Assembly: GCF_011250565.1 (NCBI RefSeq)
Contig: NZ_JAANMS010000006.1
Location: forward strand, 1-64,000
Direction: 5' to 3'
DNA: 64,000 nucleotides
Source: Nocardioides sp. IC4_145
GTDB taxonomy: Bacteria > Actinomycetota > Actinomycetes > Propionibacteriales > Nocardioidaceae
Part shown: positions 10,163-20,979 of the stretch, one piece after another
How positions within the stretch are numbered: the first letter of the stretch is position 1
How the letters are laid out: each line of letters begins with the position of its first letter
Notes under the pieces: generated by a model
The model's input: only the letters and a program-made list of their open reading frames with translations
What the model was told of the DNA's origin: nothing
The model's database searches: none
Translations under genes and position numbers: made by a program

Positions 10163-11550
10163 GCCTGCGCCTGCACTGGTCGGCGATCTCCGACGTCGGC
10201 CGGGTCCGCAAGGACAACCAGGACTCGGGGTACGCCGGCCCCTGGCTGCTCACCGTGTGCGACGGCGTCGGCGGCGCGGCGCGCGGCGACATCGCCTCCA
10301 GCACGGCCGTCTCGCAGCTGCGCCGCCTCGACGAGCAGCCGACCGGCGAGCCGGAGGACCTGCTCGGGCTCGTCTCGGGCGCGTTGCACCGCGCCCACGA
10401 CCGGATCAACGACCTCGTCGACGAGGACCCGACGCTCAACGGCACCAGCACCACCGCCACCGTGGCGCTCTTCGACGGCCGGCGGATCGGCCTCGGCCAC
10501 GTCGGCGACAGCCGCGCCTACCTGTGGCGCGAGGGCGAGCTCTCGCAGCTCACCAAGGACCACACGTTCGTGCAGAGCCTCATCGACGAGGGCCGGATCA
10601 CCGAGGCGGAGTCGCGGGTCCACCCGCACCGCAACCTGATCCTCAAGGCGCTCGGCGGCCCCGGGGACGTCGACCCCGACCTCTTCCTCATCGAGCTGGT
10701 CGCCGGCGACCGGCTGCTGCTGTGCAGCGACGGTGCCAGCGGGGTGCTCGACGACGCTCGGCTCGCCGACATCCTCGGCAGCGGCACGCCCGACTTCGCC
10801 GCGGTGGAGCTGGTGCGCGCCAGCCTCGAGGCCGGCAGCTCCGACAACGTGACCTGCATCGTCTCCGACGTCGTCACCGACGAGCAGGCCGCCGGGGACC
10901 CGGCGTACGCGGAGCTGGAGCCGATGCTCGTCGGCGCCGCCAGCGAGCTGCGCCGCAAGCCGACGCGCGGCGCGAAGCCGGGCGGCCTGTTCCGCGGGCA
11001 CCGCTCCGGGGACACCGGCGAGCTCGACCCGGTGCCGGCCGACGTGCCGGACGACGTGCCGTTCGCGATCCCCTCGGACCCGATCGACCCCGAGGCCGCC
11101 CGCTACGCCCCCCGCCCGCCGCGCCGCCTGGCGTGGCTGCGCCCCGTCTTCGCGCTGCTCGTGCTCGCCGGCGTCGTCTGGGTCGCCGCGGCCGCCGCGT
11201 GGTCGTGGAGCCAGCACCAGTACTTCGTCGGCGAGGAGGGCGGCTCGGTCGTCATCTTCCGCGGCCTCAACACCGAGGTGCCGGGCGTCTCCCTGAGCGA
11301 GCCCTACGAGACCACCGACGTCGAGGTCGACCGGCTCTCGGACTTCGACGCGGGCAAGGTGCGCGCCGGCATCGAGGTCGACGGACTCGACGACGCCCGG
11401 CGCGCCGTCGACAACCTCGCCGCCAAGCAGGCGCCCGAGCAGACCACGGACTCCGCGGAGCCCGCGGGATCCACCCGCCCCGCGCCGCCGGGCCCGGGCT
11501 CCGGCGCGAGCGACGACACCGACACCGCCGTCGGACCGGAGTCGCCCTGA
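10159..11550 (+). CDS. pstP: PP2C-family Ser/Thr protein phosphatase PstP
   Basis: Dephosphorylates the kinases PknA/PknB and their substrates. Read from GTG 10159 (GTGA overlap with fhaB), 463 residues. PP2C motifs are in order: SDVGRVRKDNQDS, VCDGVGGAARGDIAS with the metal-binding D and G, LGHVGDSRAYLW, LLLCSDGASGVLDD, and GSSDNVTCIVSDVV. Residues about 1-235 form the catalytic domain. A membrane segment, LRPVFALLVLAGVVWVAAAAAWSW, follows at about 325-348. The extracytoplasmic tail of about 115 residues ends in a Pro/Ser-rich stretch. Length and layout match mycobacterial PstP. Confidence 0.95.
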   Translation: MSLRLHWSAISDVGRVRKDNQDSGYAGPWLLTVCDGVGGAARGDIASSTAVSQLRRLDEQPTGEPEDLLGLVSGALHRAHDRINDLVDEDPTLNGTSTTATVALFDGRRIGLGHVGDSRAYLWREGELSQLTKDHTFVQSLIDEGRITEAESRVHPHRNLILKALGGPGDVDPDLFLIELVAGDRLLLCSDGASGVLDDARLADILGSGTPDFAAVELVRASLEAGSSDNVTCIVSDVVTDEQAAGDPAYAELEPMLVGAASELRRKPTRGAKPGGLFRGHRSGDTGELDPVPADVPDDVPFAIPSDPIDPEAARYAPRPPRRLAWLRPVFALLVLAGVVWVAAAAAWSWSQHQYFVGEEGGSVVIFRGLNTEVPGVSLSEPYETTDVEVDRLSDFDAGKVRAGIEVDGLDDARRAVDNLAAKQAPEQTTDSAEPAGSTRPAPPGPGSGASDDTDTAVGPESP

Positions 11551-12953
11551 TGGCGGCCGGCCAGCAGGGCGCGATCATGGGCTTCGTCCACCGCCGCCGG
11601 CGGGGGGCGGAGCTGTTCCTGCTCGTCCTCGCGCTCGCGGTGGGCGTCGGGGCGTACGCCGCCGTCGGCATCGGCGTCGAGGGGGAGGTCCCGGTCGACC
11701 TGCTGGGGTACGGCGGGTGGCTGGCCGGCCTGGTGGTGGCCGCGCACGTGGTGATCCGCTTCGTGGCGCCGTACGCCGACCCGGTCCTGCTGCCGGTCGT
11801 GGCGGCGCTCAACGGCCTCGGGCTGGCGGTCATCCACCGCCTGGACCTGGCCGACGGCACGACGTTCGCCCGCCAGCAGCTGACCTGGATGACGCTCGGG
11901 GTCCTGCTCTTCGTCGGCACGCTCGTCGTGCTGCGCGACCACCGGGTGCTGACCCGCTTCACCTACACCAGCGGCCTGGCGGCGATCGTGCTGCTGCTCC
12001 TGCCCCTGGTGCCCGGCCTGGGCAAGACGATCAACGGCGCTCGGATCTGGATCGGCGTCGGACCGTTCAGCTTCCAGCCCGGCGAGGTCGCGAAGGTGCT
12101 GCTCGTGGTCGCCTTCGCGGGCTACCTCGTGCTCCACCGCGACGCGCTGGCGCTGGCCGGCCGGCGGCTGCTCGTGGTCGACCTGCCCCGCGGTCGTGAC
12201 CTCGGGCCGATTCTCGCCATGTGGCTGATCAGCCTCGGCATCCTCGTCTTCCAGCGCGACCTGGGCTCCAGCCTGCTGTTCTTCGGCCTCTTCCTGGTCA
12301 TGCTCTACGTCGCGACCGAGCGGCCCGGGTGGCTGGTCGTCGGCTCGACGCTCTTCCTCGGCGGCGCGCTCGTCGCGTGGCGGCTCTTCGGCCACGTGCG
12401 CACCCGCGTCGACATCTGGCTCGACCCGTTCGCCTACTACGGCGAGGGCACCAGCGACCAGAGCTACCAGCTGGTCGAGTCGCTCTTCGGCATGGGCTGG
12501 GGCGGCCTGCTCGGCCGTGGCTTCGGGGAGGGCAGCCCCGACCGGATTCCCTACGCGGAGTCGGACTTCATCGTCGGCGCGATCGGCGAGGAGCTCGGCC
12601 TGACCGGCGTCATCGCGGTGCTGCTGCTCTACGGCCTCATCGTCGAGCGCGCGCTCCGCGCGGCGCTGATCTCCCGCGACGGGTTCGGCAAGCTGGTGGC
12701 CACCGGCCTCGCGAGCGTCTTCGCGCTCCAGGTCTTCGTCGTCGTCGGCGGCGTGACCCGGCTGATCCCGCTCACCGGCCTGACCACCCCCTTCCTCTCC
12801 TACGGCGGGTCCTCGCTCGTGGCGAACTGGGTGATCATCGCGCTGGTGCTGCGCATCTCCGACCTCGCCCGCCGGCCCGCGCCCTCCGTCGGCGACACCG
12901 CCGGCGACGCCGACGCGGACGCGGAGACCACCCAGGTGGTACGCCTGTCATGA
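11550..12953 (+). CDS. rodA: RodA/FtsW-type SEDS glycosyltransferase
   Basis: Polymerises lipid II glycan strands in the membrane together with the class B PBP encoded next. 467 residues with about 12 membrane segments. SEDS features are present: KTINGARIWIGVGPFSFQPGEVAK, a FQRDLGSSLLFF segment (an RDLG-type motif), and the periplasmic loop SYQLVESLFGMGWGGLLGRGFGEG followed by ESDFIVGAIGEELGL and the C-terminal LTGLTTPFLSYGGSSLVANW. ATG 11550 shares a base with the pstP stop (TGATG), and its stop overlaps pbpA as ATGA. Position after pstP identifies it as the elongation-type RodA rather than FtsW. Confidence 0.95.
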   Translation: MAAGQQGAIMGFVHRRRRGAELFLLVLALAVGVGAYAAVGIGVEGEVPVDLLGYGGWLAGLVVAAHVVIRFVAPYADPVLLPVVAALNGLGLAVIHRLDLADGTTFARQQLTWMTLGVLLFVGTLVVLRDHRVLTRFTYTSGLAAIVLLLLPLVPGLGKTINGARIWIGVGPFSFQPGEVAKVLLVVAFAGYLVLHRDALALAGRRLLVVDLPRGRDLGPILAMWLISLGILVFQRDLGSSLLFFGLFLVMLYVATERPGWLVVGSTLFLGGALVAWRLFGHVRTRVDIWLDPFAYYGEGTSDQSYQLVESLFGMGWGGLLGRGFGEGSPDRIPYAESDFIVGAIGEELGLTGVIAVLLLYGLIVERALRAALISRDGFGKLVATGLASVFALQVFVVVGGVTRLIPLTGLTTPFLSYGGSSLVANWVIIALVLRISDLARRPAPSVGDTAGDADADAETTQVVRLS

Positions 12954-14418
12954 CGATGAACAAGCCGATCCGCACGATCTCCATCTTCTGCCTGCTGCTG
13001 TTCCTGGCGCTCATGGTCAACGCGACCTACCTGCAGTACCACGCAGCCGGCGACCTCAACGACGACCAGCGCAACCGGCGTGTGATCGACGCGGCATACT
13101 CCCGCGAGCGCGGCGCGATCCTCGTCGGGCGCGACTCGGTGGCGGTCAGCGAGCCGGCCGACGACGAGTACGAGTTCCTGCGGACCTACCCGCAGCCGTT
13201 CAAGTACGCCCCGCTCACCGGGTTCTTCTCCTACACCTACGGCGCGAGCGCGATCGAGCGCACGCAGAACGGCGTGCTCTCCGGCGAGGACTCCCGGCTG
13301 TTCGTCACCAAGCTGGTCGACCTGGTCAGCAACGACCAGTCCGAGGGCGGCAACGTCCAGCTGACGATCGACCCGGCGGCCCAGGACGCGGCGTACGCCG
13401 GGCTCACCGCGCTCGGCAAGGGCACCCGCGGGTCGGTGGTGGCGCTCCAGCCCAGCAGCGGCAAGGTGCTGGCGATGGTCTCGCTGCCGACGTACGACCC
13501 GAACAACCTGGCCTCCCACGACTTCTCCGCGGTCGCCGACACGTGGGAGCGGCTCACCGACGACCCCGGCCAGCCGCTGCTGAACCGCGCCATCCAGACC
13601 ACCCTGCCGCCCGGGTCGACCTTCAAGGTCGTCACCGCCGCGGCCGCGATCGAGGCCGGGCTCTACACCGCCGAGGACCAGGTGCCGGGCGGCGCGAGCT
13701 ACCAGCTCCCGCTGACCAGCGGCGAGACCGGCCTGATCGACAACGAGGGCCGCGCCTGCGGGACCGGCCGGATCCCCTTCACCCAGGCGATGGAGCAGTC
13801 CTGCAACACCACCTTCGCGGCGTTGGCCGGCGAGGTCGGTGCCGAGGGGATGCTCGAGACCGCCGAGGCGTTCGGCTTCAACAGCACCTACCTCGAGGAC
13901 CTGCGCCCGCAGGCGGAGTCGGTCTACCCCGCCGACCCGGACGCCGCGCAGCTCGGCCAGACCGGCCTCGGCCAGTTCGAGGTGCGGGCGACGCCGCTGC
14001 AGATGGCGATGGTCGTCGCCGGCATCGCCAACGGGGGCGTCGTCATGCGGCCCTACGTCGTGGACGAGGTCCAGTCGGCCGACTACGAGGTGCTCGACAA
14101 GACCGAGCCCACCGAGCTGTCGCAGGCCGTGAAGCCCCAGACCGCCGACGAGGTGACCGAGCTGATGGTCTCCACCGTCGAGCGCGGCACCGCCTCGCCC
14201 GCCGCCATCCAGGGCGTCGAGGTCGCCGGCAAGACCGGCACCGCGCAGAGCGGCGACCCCGACCGGCCGCCGTACGCCTGGTTCGTCTCCTTCGCCCCCG
14301 ACGAGGACGTCGCCGTCGCCGTCGTCATCGAGAACGCTGACATCTCGCGCTCCGAGATCGCCGGCGGCACCCTCGGTGGCCCCATCGCGAAGGCCGTCAT
14401 GGAAGCGGTGATCCGTCA

Positions 14419-14422
<4 letters not shown>
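12950..14422 (+). CDS. pbpA: Class B penicillin-binding protein PbpA
   Basis: A DD-transpeptidase that cross-links peptidoglycan with RodA. 490 residues: an N-terminal anchor (ISIFCLLLFLALMVNATYLQY, about 8-28), a dimerisation region and the transpeptidase domain. Active-site motifs are STFK (in PPGSTFKVVTAAAAIEAG), SCN (in MEQSCNTTFAAL) and KTGT (in VAGKTGTAQSG). Length matches actinobacterial PbpA. It overlaps rodA (ATGA) and the following kinase (GTGA). Confidence 0.96.
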
Positions 14423-16046
<1,624 letters not shown>

Positions 16047-16050
<4 letters not shown>

Positions 16051-17822
16051 CGGGGCCGGTGGTCGGCGGTCGCTACGAGCTGGGCGAGCTGCTCGGTCGG
16101 GGCGGCATGGCCGAGGTCCGCAAGGGCACCGACACCCGGCTCGGCCGGGTCGTCGCGGTCAAGCGGCTGCGCACCGACCTGGCCAGCGACGCGACGTTCC
16201 AGGCGCGCTTCCGCCGGGAGGCACAGTCCTCGGCCTCGCTCAACCACCCCGCGATCGTCGCGGTCTACGACACCGGCGAGGAGCTCGCGACCGACGGCTC
16301 CGGCGTCGCCCAGCCCTACATCGTCATGGAGCACGTCGCCGGGCGCACGCTGCGCGACATCCTCCGCGAGGGCCGCAAGATCCTCCCCGAGCGCGCGCTG
16401 GAGATCACCAGCGGCGTGCTCTCCGCGCTGGACTACAGCCACCGTGCCGGGATCATCCACCGCGACATCAAGCCCGGCAACGTCATGCTGACCCCGTCCG
16501 GCGACGTCAAGGTGATGGACTTCGGCATCGCCCGCGCGATCAGCGACGCCTCCTCGACGATGACCCAGACGGCGGCCGTGGTCGGCACCGCGCAGTACCT
16601 CTCCCCCGAGCAGGCCCGGGGCGAGACCGTGGACTCCCGTTCCGACGTGTACTCCGCCGGCTGCCTGCTCTACGAGCTGCTCACCGGCCGTCCGCCGTTC
16701 GTCGGCGACAGCCCGGTGGCCGTCGCCTACCAGCACGTCCGCGAGCCGGCCCGACCGCCGTCGGACCACGACCAGGACCTCCCGCCCGAGGTCGACGCGA
16801 TTGTGATGAAGGCGCTGGCCAAGCGGGTCGAGGACCGGTACCAGTCCGCCGCCGCCATGCGCAGCGACATCGAGCGCTACCTCGCCGGCCGGCCCGTCCA
16901 GGCGGCCGCCGCGCCGCCGCCGGCCACGCAGGTCGTCGCGCCCGTCGCCGCGGCGCCCGCCGTGCACCAGACCGCCGTGCGCCCGCCGCTGCCGGCGGCC
17001 GACGAGGGCGGTCCCGGTCGTCGCACGGGCCTGATCGCGTTCCTCGTCGTCCTGCTGCTGGGGCTGGTCGTCGCCGGCTTCGTGCTGCTGCCACGGCTCT
17101 TCGAGTCACCGCCCGAGCAGGTGCAGGTGCCGAACCTGATCCGGCTCGGCGACGACCAGGCCCGCGCCGCGATCCGCGAGGCGGGGCTCAGCGTGGGCGA
17201 CGTGTCGTTCGCCGAGAACGACACGATCCCCGCCGGCAAGGTCGCCGAGCAGCAACCCAACCGGGACCAGTACGTCGATCCCGGCACCGCCGTCGACATC
17301 GTCGTCTCCCTCGGCGAGCCGCAGGTCAGCGTGCCGTCCGTGGTCGGGCTCGGCCGCGCCGACGCCGCGGCCCAGCTGCGCGCCGCGGGGCTGCGGACCA
17401 ACCAGGAGGAGACCGAGTCCGACGAGCCCGCCGGCGAGGTCGTCGCCCAGGACCCGGCTGCGGGCCAGGAGGTCGCGGAGGGCGCCACGGTCACCATCGC
17501 CTACTCCGACGGGCCCGAGGAGGTGCCCGACGTCCGCGGCCGCCGTCAGCGCGAGGCGGAGCGGATGATCACCGACGCGGGCTTCCGTGTCTCGGTCGTC
17601 CGCTCGTCCGACACCACCGAGCCGAGGGGCACGGTCATCCAGCAGAGCCCCGAGCCCGGCGAGACCCTGCCCCAGGACTCGACGGTCACCATCGTGGTGA
17701 GCACCTACGAGGAGCCGACCGAGGAGCCCTCGCCCAGCGAGACCCCCGACCCCACCGACTCCCCGACCGACCTGCCCACCGACCTGCCCTCGGTGTTCCC
17801 CTCCCGACCCGGCCGCGGCTGA
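16047..17822 (+). CDS. pknB: Ser/Thr protein kinase PknB with three PASTA domains
   Basis: Muropeptide- or lipid II-sensing kinase controlling cell-wall growth and division. 591 residues from GTG 16047 (GTGA overlap). The kinase domain (about 8-275) has GRGGMAEVRKGTD, AVKRLR, IHRDIKPGNVML, VMDFGIARAI and GTAQYLSPEQARG. A membrane helix, GLIAFLVVLLLGLVVAGFVLL, lies at about 326-346. Three PASTA repeats follow, beginning VQVPNLIRLGDDQ, VSVPSVVGLGRAD and EEVPDVRGRRQRE. Four is usual in mycobacterial PknB and other numbers occur elsewhere. The last ~35 residues are Pro/Thr/Asp-rich. It closes the fhaA-pknB operon. Confidence 0.95.
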
Positions 17823-17829
17823 CCGACCC

Positions 17830-17848
17830 ACCGGCTCCCGACGCCGGT
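17830..17848. terminator. Short hairpin between pknB and DUF881 gene
   Basis: ACCGGC (17830-17835) pairs with GCCGGT (17843-17848) around seven bases, in the 25-base gap between the convergent pknB and DUF881 genes. It is small, so termination efficiency is uncertain. Confidence 0.4.
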
Positions 17849-18651
17849 CAGGCGATCGGCTCGGCGTACGACATCGTGAGCACGCCGTCGTACGCCGGGG
17901 CGACGACCTCGTCCTCGACCTCGAGGTCCCAGCCGACCGCGCCGCGGGCGACGGCAGCGAGGTACGCCGCGACGTAGTCGTCGCCGGCGACGCTCGCCTG
18001 CAGCACGGCGGGGTCGCCGACCGCCTCGATGACGTAGGGCTGCGGGTAGGGCACGCCGTGCAGCGTGACCGCGTTGCCCTCGCACTTGATGCCGGTGGTG
18101 GTGATGATCCGCTGGCCGGCGATGGTGATCGCCGTCGCGCCGCCGCGCCACAGGGCGTTGACCACGGCCTGGATGTCCTGCTGGTGCACGACGAACTCGT
18201 CGAAGTCGGTGCCCTCCTCCGGCTGGGCCTCGACGACCTCGCGCTCAGCGTCGGAGAGCGTGATCCGCACGCCGTCGCCCTGCTCGGCCTCGAGACCGGC
18301 CGCGTCCCGCAGCCGCTCGGCCTTGCGGCGGGCCTTGGTGACGCCGGAGTTCGGGACGGAGCCGGCGAGGCGGTCCACCTCGCTGTCGAGCGCGGCGGCC
18401 CGTTGCCGGAGCGCGTCGTACTGGTCGGCCTCCGCCTCGACGAGGGAGGCGAGGTCGGTGTAGCGACCCGGGCGCAGGTCGGTCCCGTCGCTGTTGAGGG
18501 CGCTGGCGACGAACAGGGTGCCGCTCAGCGCGACCATCACCGGCGTCCCGATCCGCCAGCCGAGCCCCGCCCTGCCGCGCGGGCGCCGCAGCCGGTCGAC
18601 CCAGCGCCGCGGCGGGCGGTCCTGAGGCCGCGCGTGGGAACGGGAGGTCAC
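17848..18651 (-). CDS. DUF881 family membrane-anchored protein
   Basis: A 267-residue protein with a basic N terminus, one membrane segment (IGTPVMVALSGTLFVASALNS, about 34-54), a coiled-coil-prone region (LVEAEADQYDALRQRAAALDSEVDRL) and the DUF881 core: GDGVRITLSDA, HQQDIQAVVNALWRGGATAITIAGQRI, PYVIEAVGDP and a WDLEVEDEVVAPAYDG end. Family members cluster with division genes in actinobacteria and Firmicutes, but their role is unknown. In mycobacteria the equivalent gene also lies between crgA and the pknB operon. No trpG/pabA or sortase gene is seen here, although these often sit at this spot. Confidence 0.88.
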   Translation of the reverse strand: MTSRSHARPQDRPPRRWVDRLRRPRGRAGLGWRIGTPVMVALSGTLFVASALNSDGTDLRPGRYTDLASLVEAEADQYDALRQRAAALDSEVDRLAGSVPNSGVTKARRKAERLRDAAGLEAEQGDGVRITLSDAEREVVEAQPEEGTDFDEFVVHQQDIQAVVNALWRGGATAITIAGQRIITTTGIKCEGNAVTLHGVPYPQPYVIEAVGDPAVLQASVAGDDYVAAYLAAVARGAVGWDLEVEDEVVAPAYDGVLTMSYAEPIA

Positions 18652-18737
18652 GACGACTAAGGTAACCCGCGTCCCGCGACGCCTGTCCGTGGGCGAGCCG
18701 GCGCACGACCCCCAGCACCCAGCACCAGGAGAGCCCC

Positions 18738-19199
18738 GTGGCCAAGCAGAAGACCGAGCGTGACCCCCTCGCCCCCGTGCGAGGACCGATCTTCTCGGTG
18801 CGGTTCCTCGTCGCGCTGGTGCTGATGGTGGTCGGCATCGCGTGGATGGCCTACTTCTACGCCGCCGTGCGCGCCGACCCGACCGTCCTCGGTTCCGAGC
18901 CGGGCAGCCCGGCGTTCATGGCCGACCTCGGCGACTGGAACTACGCCATCGGCTTCGGCCTGCTGTTCTTGGGGCTGATCGTGGCCGCCCACCCGTCCAC
19001 CCCGCTGGGCCGTGGGCGCGGCGTCGTGGTCGGCATGCTGGGCTGCTTCCTCATCGGCCTGCTGTGGATCTGCACGTTCTACGTCTTCAGCGACGACCTC
19101 AGCGGCATCTGGGTCTTCAACGACCTGAACCAGCTGAACCTGGTCGTAGGCATCGGCTTCATGGCCGTCGGCTTCACCTACGCCACGCGCTGGGAGTGA
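18738..19199 (+). CDS. crgA: CrgA-family division protein, internally duplicated
   Basis: A membrane protein of 153 residues with four predicted helices (about 20-43, 68-86, 95-117, 131-150). Classical CrgA has about 85-95 residues and two helices. The first half has the CrgA hallmarks: FSVRFLVALVLMVVGIAWMAYFY and MADLGDWNYAIGFGLLFLGL. The second half repeats the pattern as VVGMLGCFLIGLLWICTFYVF and LNQLNLVVGIGFMAVGFTYATRWE, ending in the typical R-W-x terminus. CrgA helps localise FtsI/FtsQ and septal synthesis proteins. Gene position, divergent from DUF881 and close to ppiA, agrees with crgA in mycobacteria. The duplication looks like an ancestral tandem fusion of two CrgA units. Confidence 0.83.
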   Translation: MAKQKTERDPLAPVRGPIFSVRFLVALVLMVVGIAWMAYFYAAVRADPTVLGSEPGSPAFMADLGDWNYAIGFGLLFLGLIVAAHPSTPLGRGRGVVVGMLGCFLIGLLWICTFYVFSDDLSGIWVFNDLNQLNLVVGIGFMAVGFTYATRWE

Positions 19200-19285
19200 G
19201 CCCCGGCCGCGTCCGTGGCGCGGCCCGATCCACTGACCTCCGACCGCCGGTCGGCCTCCGGGCCGGCCGGCGGTCGTCGTCTGTC

Positions 19286-19380
19286 CACAGGTTCCTCCCC
19301 AGGCTGTTCCTCCACATCGGTGGAGGAACCTGTGCAGAACTACAGCGGTGTAGTTCTGCACAGGTTGCTCCACACCTGTG
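19286..19380. terminator. Overlapping alternative hairpins between crgA and rhomboid gene
   Basis: Several perfect inverted repeats share bases. CACAGGTTCCTCC (19286-19298) pairs with 19322-19334. GTTCCTCCAC (19306-19315) pairs with 19320-19329 across ATCG. An 18-base arm at 19327-19344 pairs with 19349-19366 across GCGG (AACCTGTGCAGAACTACA). CACAGGT (19359-19365) pairs with ACCTGTG (19374-19380). Because arms overlap, only some can form at once. The genes on either side converge, so bidirectional termination is the simplest role. Confidence 0.7.
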
Positions 19381-19388
19381 GACTCCCG

Positions 19389-19497
19389 GCTGGTTGAGGA
19401 GGTTCCGCTAGGAACCGTCTCGAAACCGGCCGAGGACGCGGGCGGGCGCCGTCGGCGGGTCTCGAGACAGGCGCTGCGCGCCTTCCTCGACCAGCCG
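19389..19497. repeat. REP-like palindromic repeat
   Basis: The left arm, starting GCTGGTTGAGGAGGTTCCGC at 19389, and the right arm, ending CCTTCCTCGACCAGC near 19495, are inverted copies; GTCTCGAAACC on the left mirrors GGGTCTCGAGAC on the right. Each arm also contains its own small hairpin (GGTTCCGCTAGGAACC; AGGCGCTGCGCGCCT). Sequences of the type 'tctcgagac-ggtcgctgcgcgacc-tcctcgacca' are, to my knowledge, common interspersed repeats in Nocardioides genomes. The remainder of the crgA-rhomboid spacer (19200-19285, 19498-19527) holds nothing I recognise. Confidence 0.6.
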
Positions 19498-19527
19498 AGG
19501 GGAGGGAGGCCAGCCGGAGGAGTCGGC

Positions 19528-20454
19528 TCAGGCGAGGGCGACGTACCGCGCGACGAGGGCGGCGAGCACGACGAGGGTGATCAGCGCGAGACCGCCGAGC
19601 TGGTAGGCGGTGCGGCGTGGACCTCGGGGGGAGTAGACGAGGACGAGGGCGACGAGCAGGCCGCCGACGAAGCCGCCGAGGTGGCCCTGCCAGGAGATGC
19701 CCGGCACGGCGAAGGTGATCACGACGTTGACGGCGATGAGGAGGCCGAGCTGGCGGACGTCGCCGCCGACCTTGCGGGCGAGGACGAACAGCGCGGCGAA
19801 GAGGCCGTAGACGGCGCCCGAGGCGCCGAGCGTGGCCTGGTACTCCCCGGCGAACCACAGCACGACGGCCGAGCCGGCGAGCAGGGAGAGGAAGTACAGC
19901 GCGAGGAACCGCGCCCGGCCGAGCGCCGCCTCGAGCTGCGGGCCGAGCACGTAGAGCGCGAACATGTTGAAGGCGATGTGCAGGACCTGCACGTGGGTGA
20001 ACCCGCTGGTCAGCACCTGCCACAGGGCGCCGTCGACGACGCCGGGCAGGAAGGTCCCCACGCCGTCACAGCGCTCGGCGGAGACCTCGAAGCCGCCCTG
20101 GCCGGTGACGCACAGGCCGTTGGGCCGCAGGGCGAGCAGGTCGACCAGCCGGCTGGCGCCGCCACCGGTGACCAGCACGGCCACCCAGACCGCGACGTTC
20201 ACCGCGATCAGGCCGATCGAGGTGCTGCCGACCTTCGTCGGCCGCAGCCCGCCGTACGCCGTGCGCCCGCTGCGCGTGGTGCGCGCGCCCTCGGCGACGC
20301 AGTCGGGGCACTGGAAGCCGACCGCCGCGTCGCGCATGCAGTCCGGGCAGATCGGGCGGCCGCACCGCTGGCAGCGGATGTGCGACTCCCGGCCGGGGTG
20401 CCGGTAGCAGACGGGCACCCCGGCCTCGGGGGCCGGCTGAGGGGACTCGGTCAA
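19528..20454 (-). CDS. Rhomboid-family intramembrane serine protease
   Basis: A 308-residue protein, apparently from a TTG start (LTESPQPAPEAG, no in-frame ATG/GTG nearby). The N terminus is a B-box-like zinc module with CYRHPGRESHIRCQRCGRPICPDC and FQCPDC. Six or so membrane helices follow. Rhomboid signatures are HIAFNMFALYVLG, the nucleophile in GASGAVYGLFAAL, and the paired histidine in WQGHLGGFVGGLL, so the Ser-His dyad is intact. It cleaves substrates within the membrane; the substrate is unknown. It lies 18 bases after ppiA and is probably co-transcribed with it. Confidence 0.92.
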   Translation of the reverse strand: MTESPQPAPEAGVPVCYRHPGRESHIRCQRCGRPICPDCMRDAAVGFQCPDCVAEGARTTRSGRTAYGGLRPTKVGSTSIGLIAVNVAVWVAVLVTGGGASRLVDLLALRPNGLCVTGQGGFEVSAERCDGVGTFLPGVVDGALWQVLTSGFTHVQVLHIAFNMFALYVLGPQLEAALGRARFLALYFLSLLAGSAVVLWFAGEYQATLGASGAVYGLFAALFVLARKVGGDVRQLGLLIAVNVVITFAVPGISWQGHLGGFVGGLLVALVLVYSPRGPRRTAYQLGGLALITLVVLAALVARYVALA

Positions 20455-20472
20455 CGTGTGTTCAGCAGCGGG

Positions 20473-20979
20473 TCAGCGGAGCTCGACGGTCTCGATGACC
20501 ACGGGCTCGACGGGGCGGTCGCCCGGGCCGGTCTTCGTGGTGGCGATCGCGTCGACGACGTCGCGCGAGGCCTGGTCGGCGACCTCGCCGAAGATCGTGT
20601 GCTTGAAGTTCAGCCACGGGGTCGCGCCCACGGTGATGAAGAACTGCGAGCCGTTGGTGCCCGGGCCGGCGTTGGCCATCGCGAGCAGGTAGGGCTTGTC
20701 GAAGGTGAGCTCGGGGTGCGGCTCGTCCTTGAAGGTGTAGCCGGGGCCGCCGGTGCCGGTGCCGAGCGGGTCGCCGCCCTGGATCATGAAGCCGTCGATG
20801 ACGCGGTGGAAGATCAGGCCGTCGTAGAACGGGCCGCTCCGGCCGTTGCCGGAGTCGTAGGACTTCTCGCCGGTCGCGAGGCCGGTGAAGTTCGCGACCG
20901 TCTCGGGGGCGTGGTTCGGGAAGAGGTTCAGGACGATGTCGCCCCGGTTCGTCTTCAGTACGGCCTGCTGGTCAGCCAT
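20473..20979 (-). CDS. ppiA: Peptidyl-prolyl cis-trans isomerase, cyclophilin type
   Basis: A cytosolic proline isomerase of 168 residues from ATG 20979 (MADQQAVLKTNRGDI), preceded by AGGACCTCC. The cyclophilin core includes FPNHAPETVANFTGLATG, FYDGLIFHRVIDGFMIQGGDP, LLAMANAGPGTNGSQFFITV, and WLNFKHTIFGEV. The catalytic R and the QGGD, GSQFFI and H positions are all present. There is no signal peptide. Location near gyrA and crgA matches mycobacterial PpiA. Confidence 0.95.
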   Translation of the reverse strand: MADQQAVLKTNRGDIVLNLFPNHAPETVANFTGLATGEKSYDSGNGRSGPFYDGLIFHRVIDGFMIQGGDPLGTGTGGPGYTFKDEPHPELTFDKPYLLAMANAGPGTNGSQFFITVGATPWLNFKHTIFGEVADQASRDVVDAIATTKTGPGDRPVEPVVIETVELR

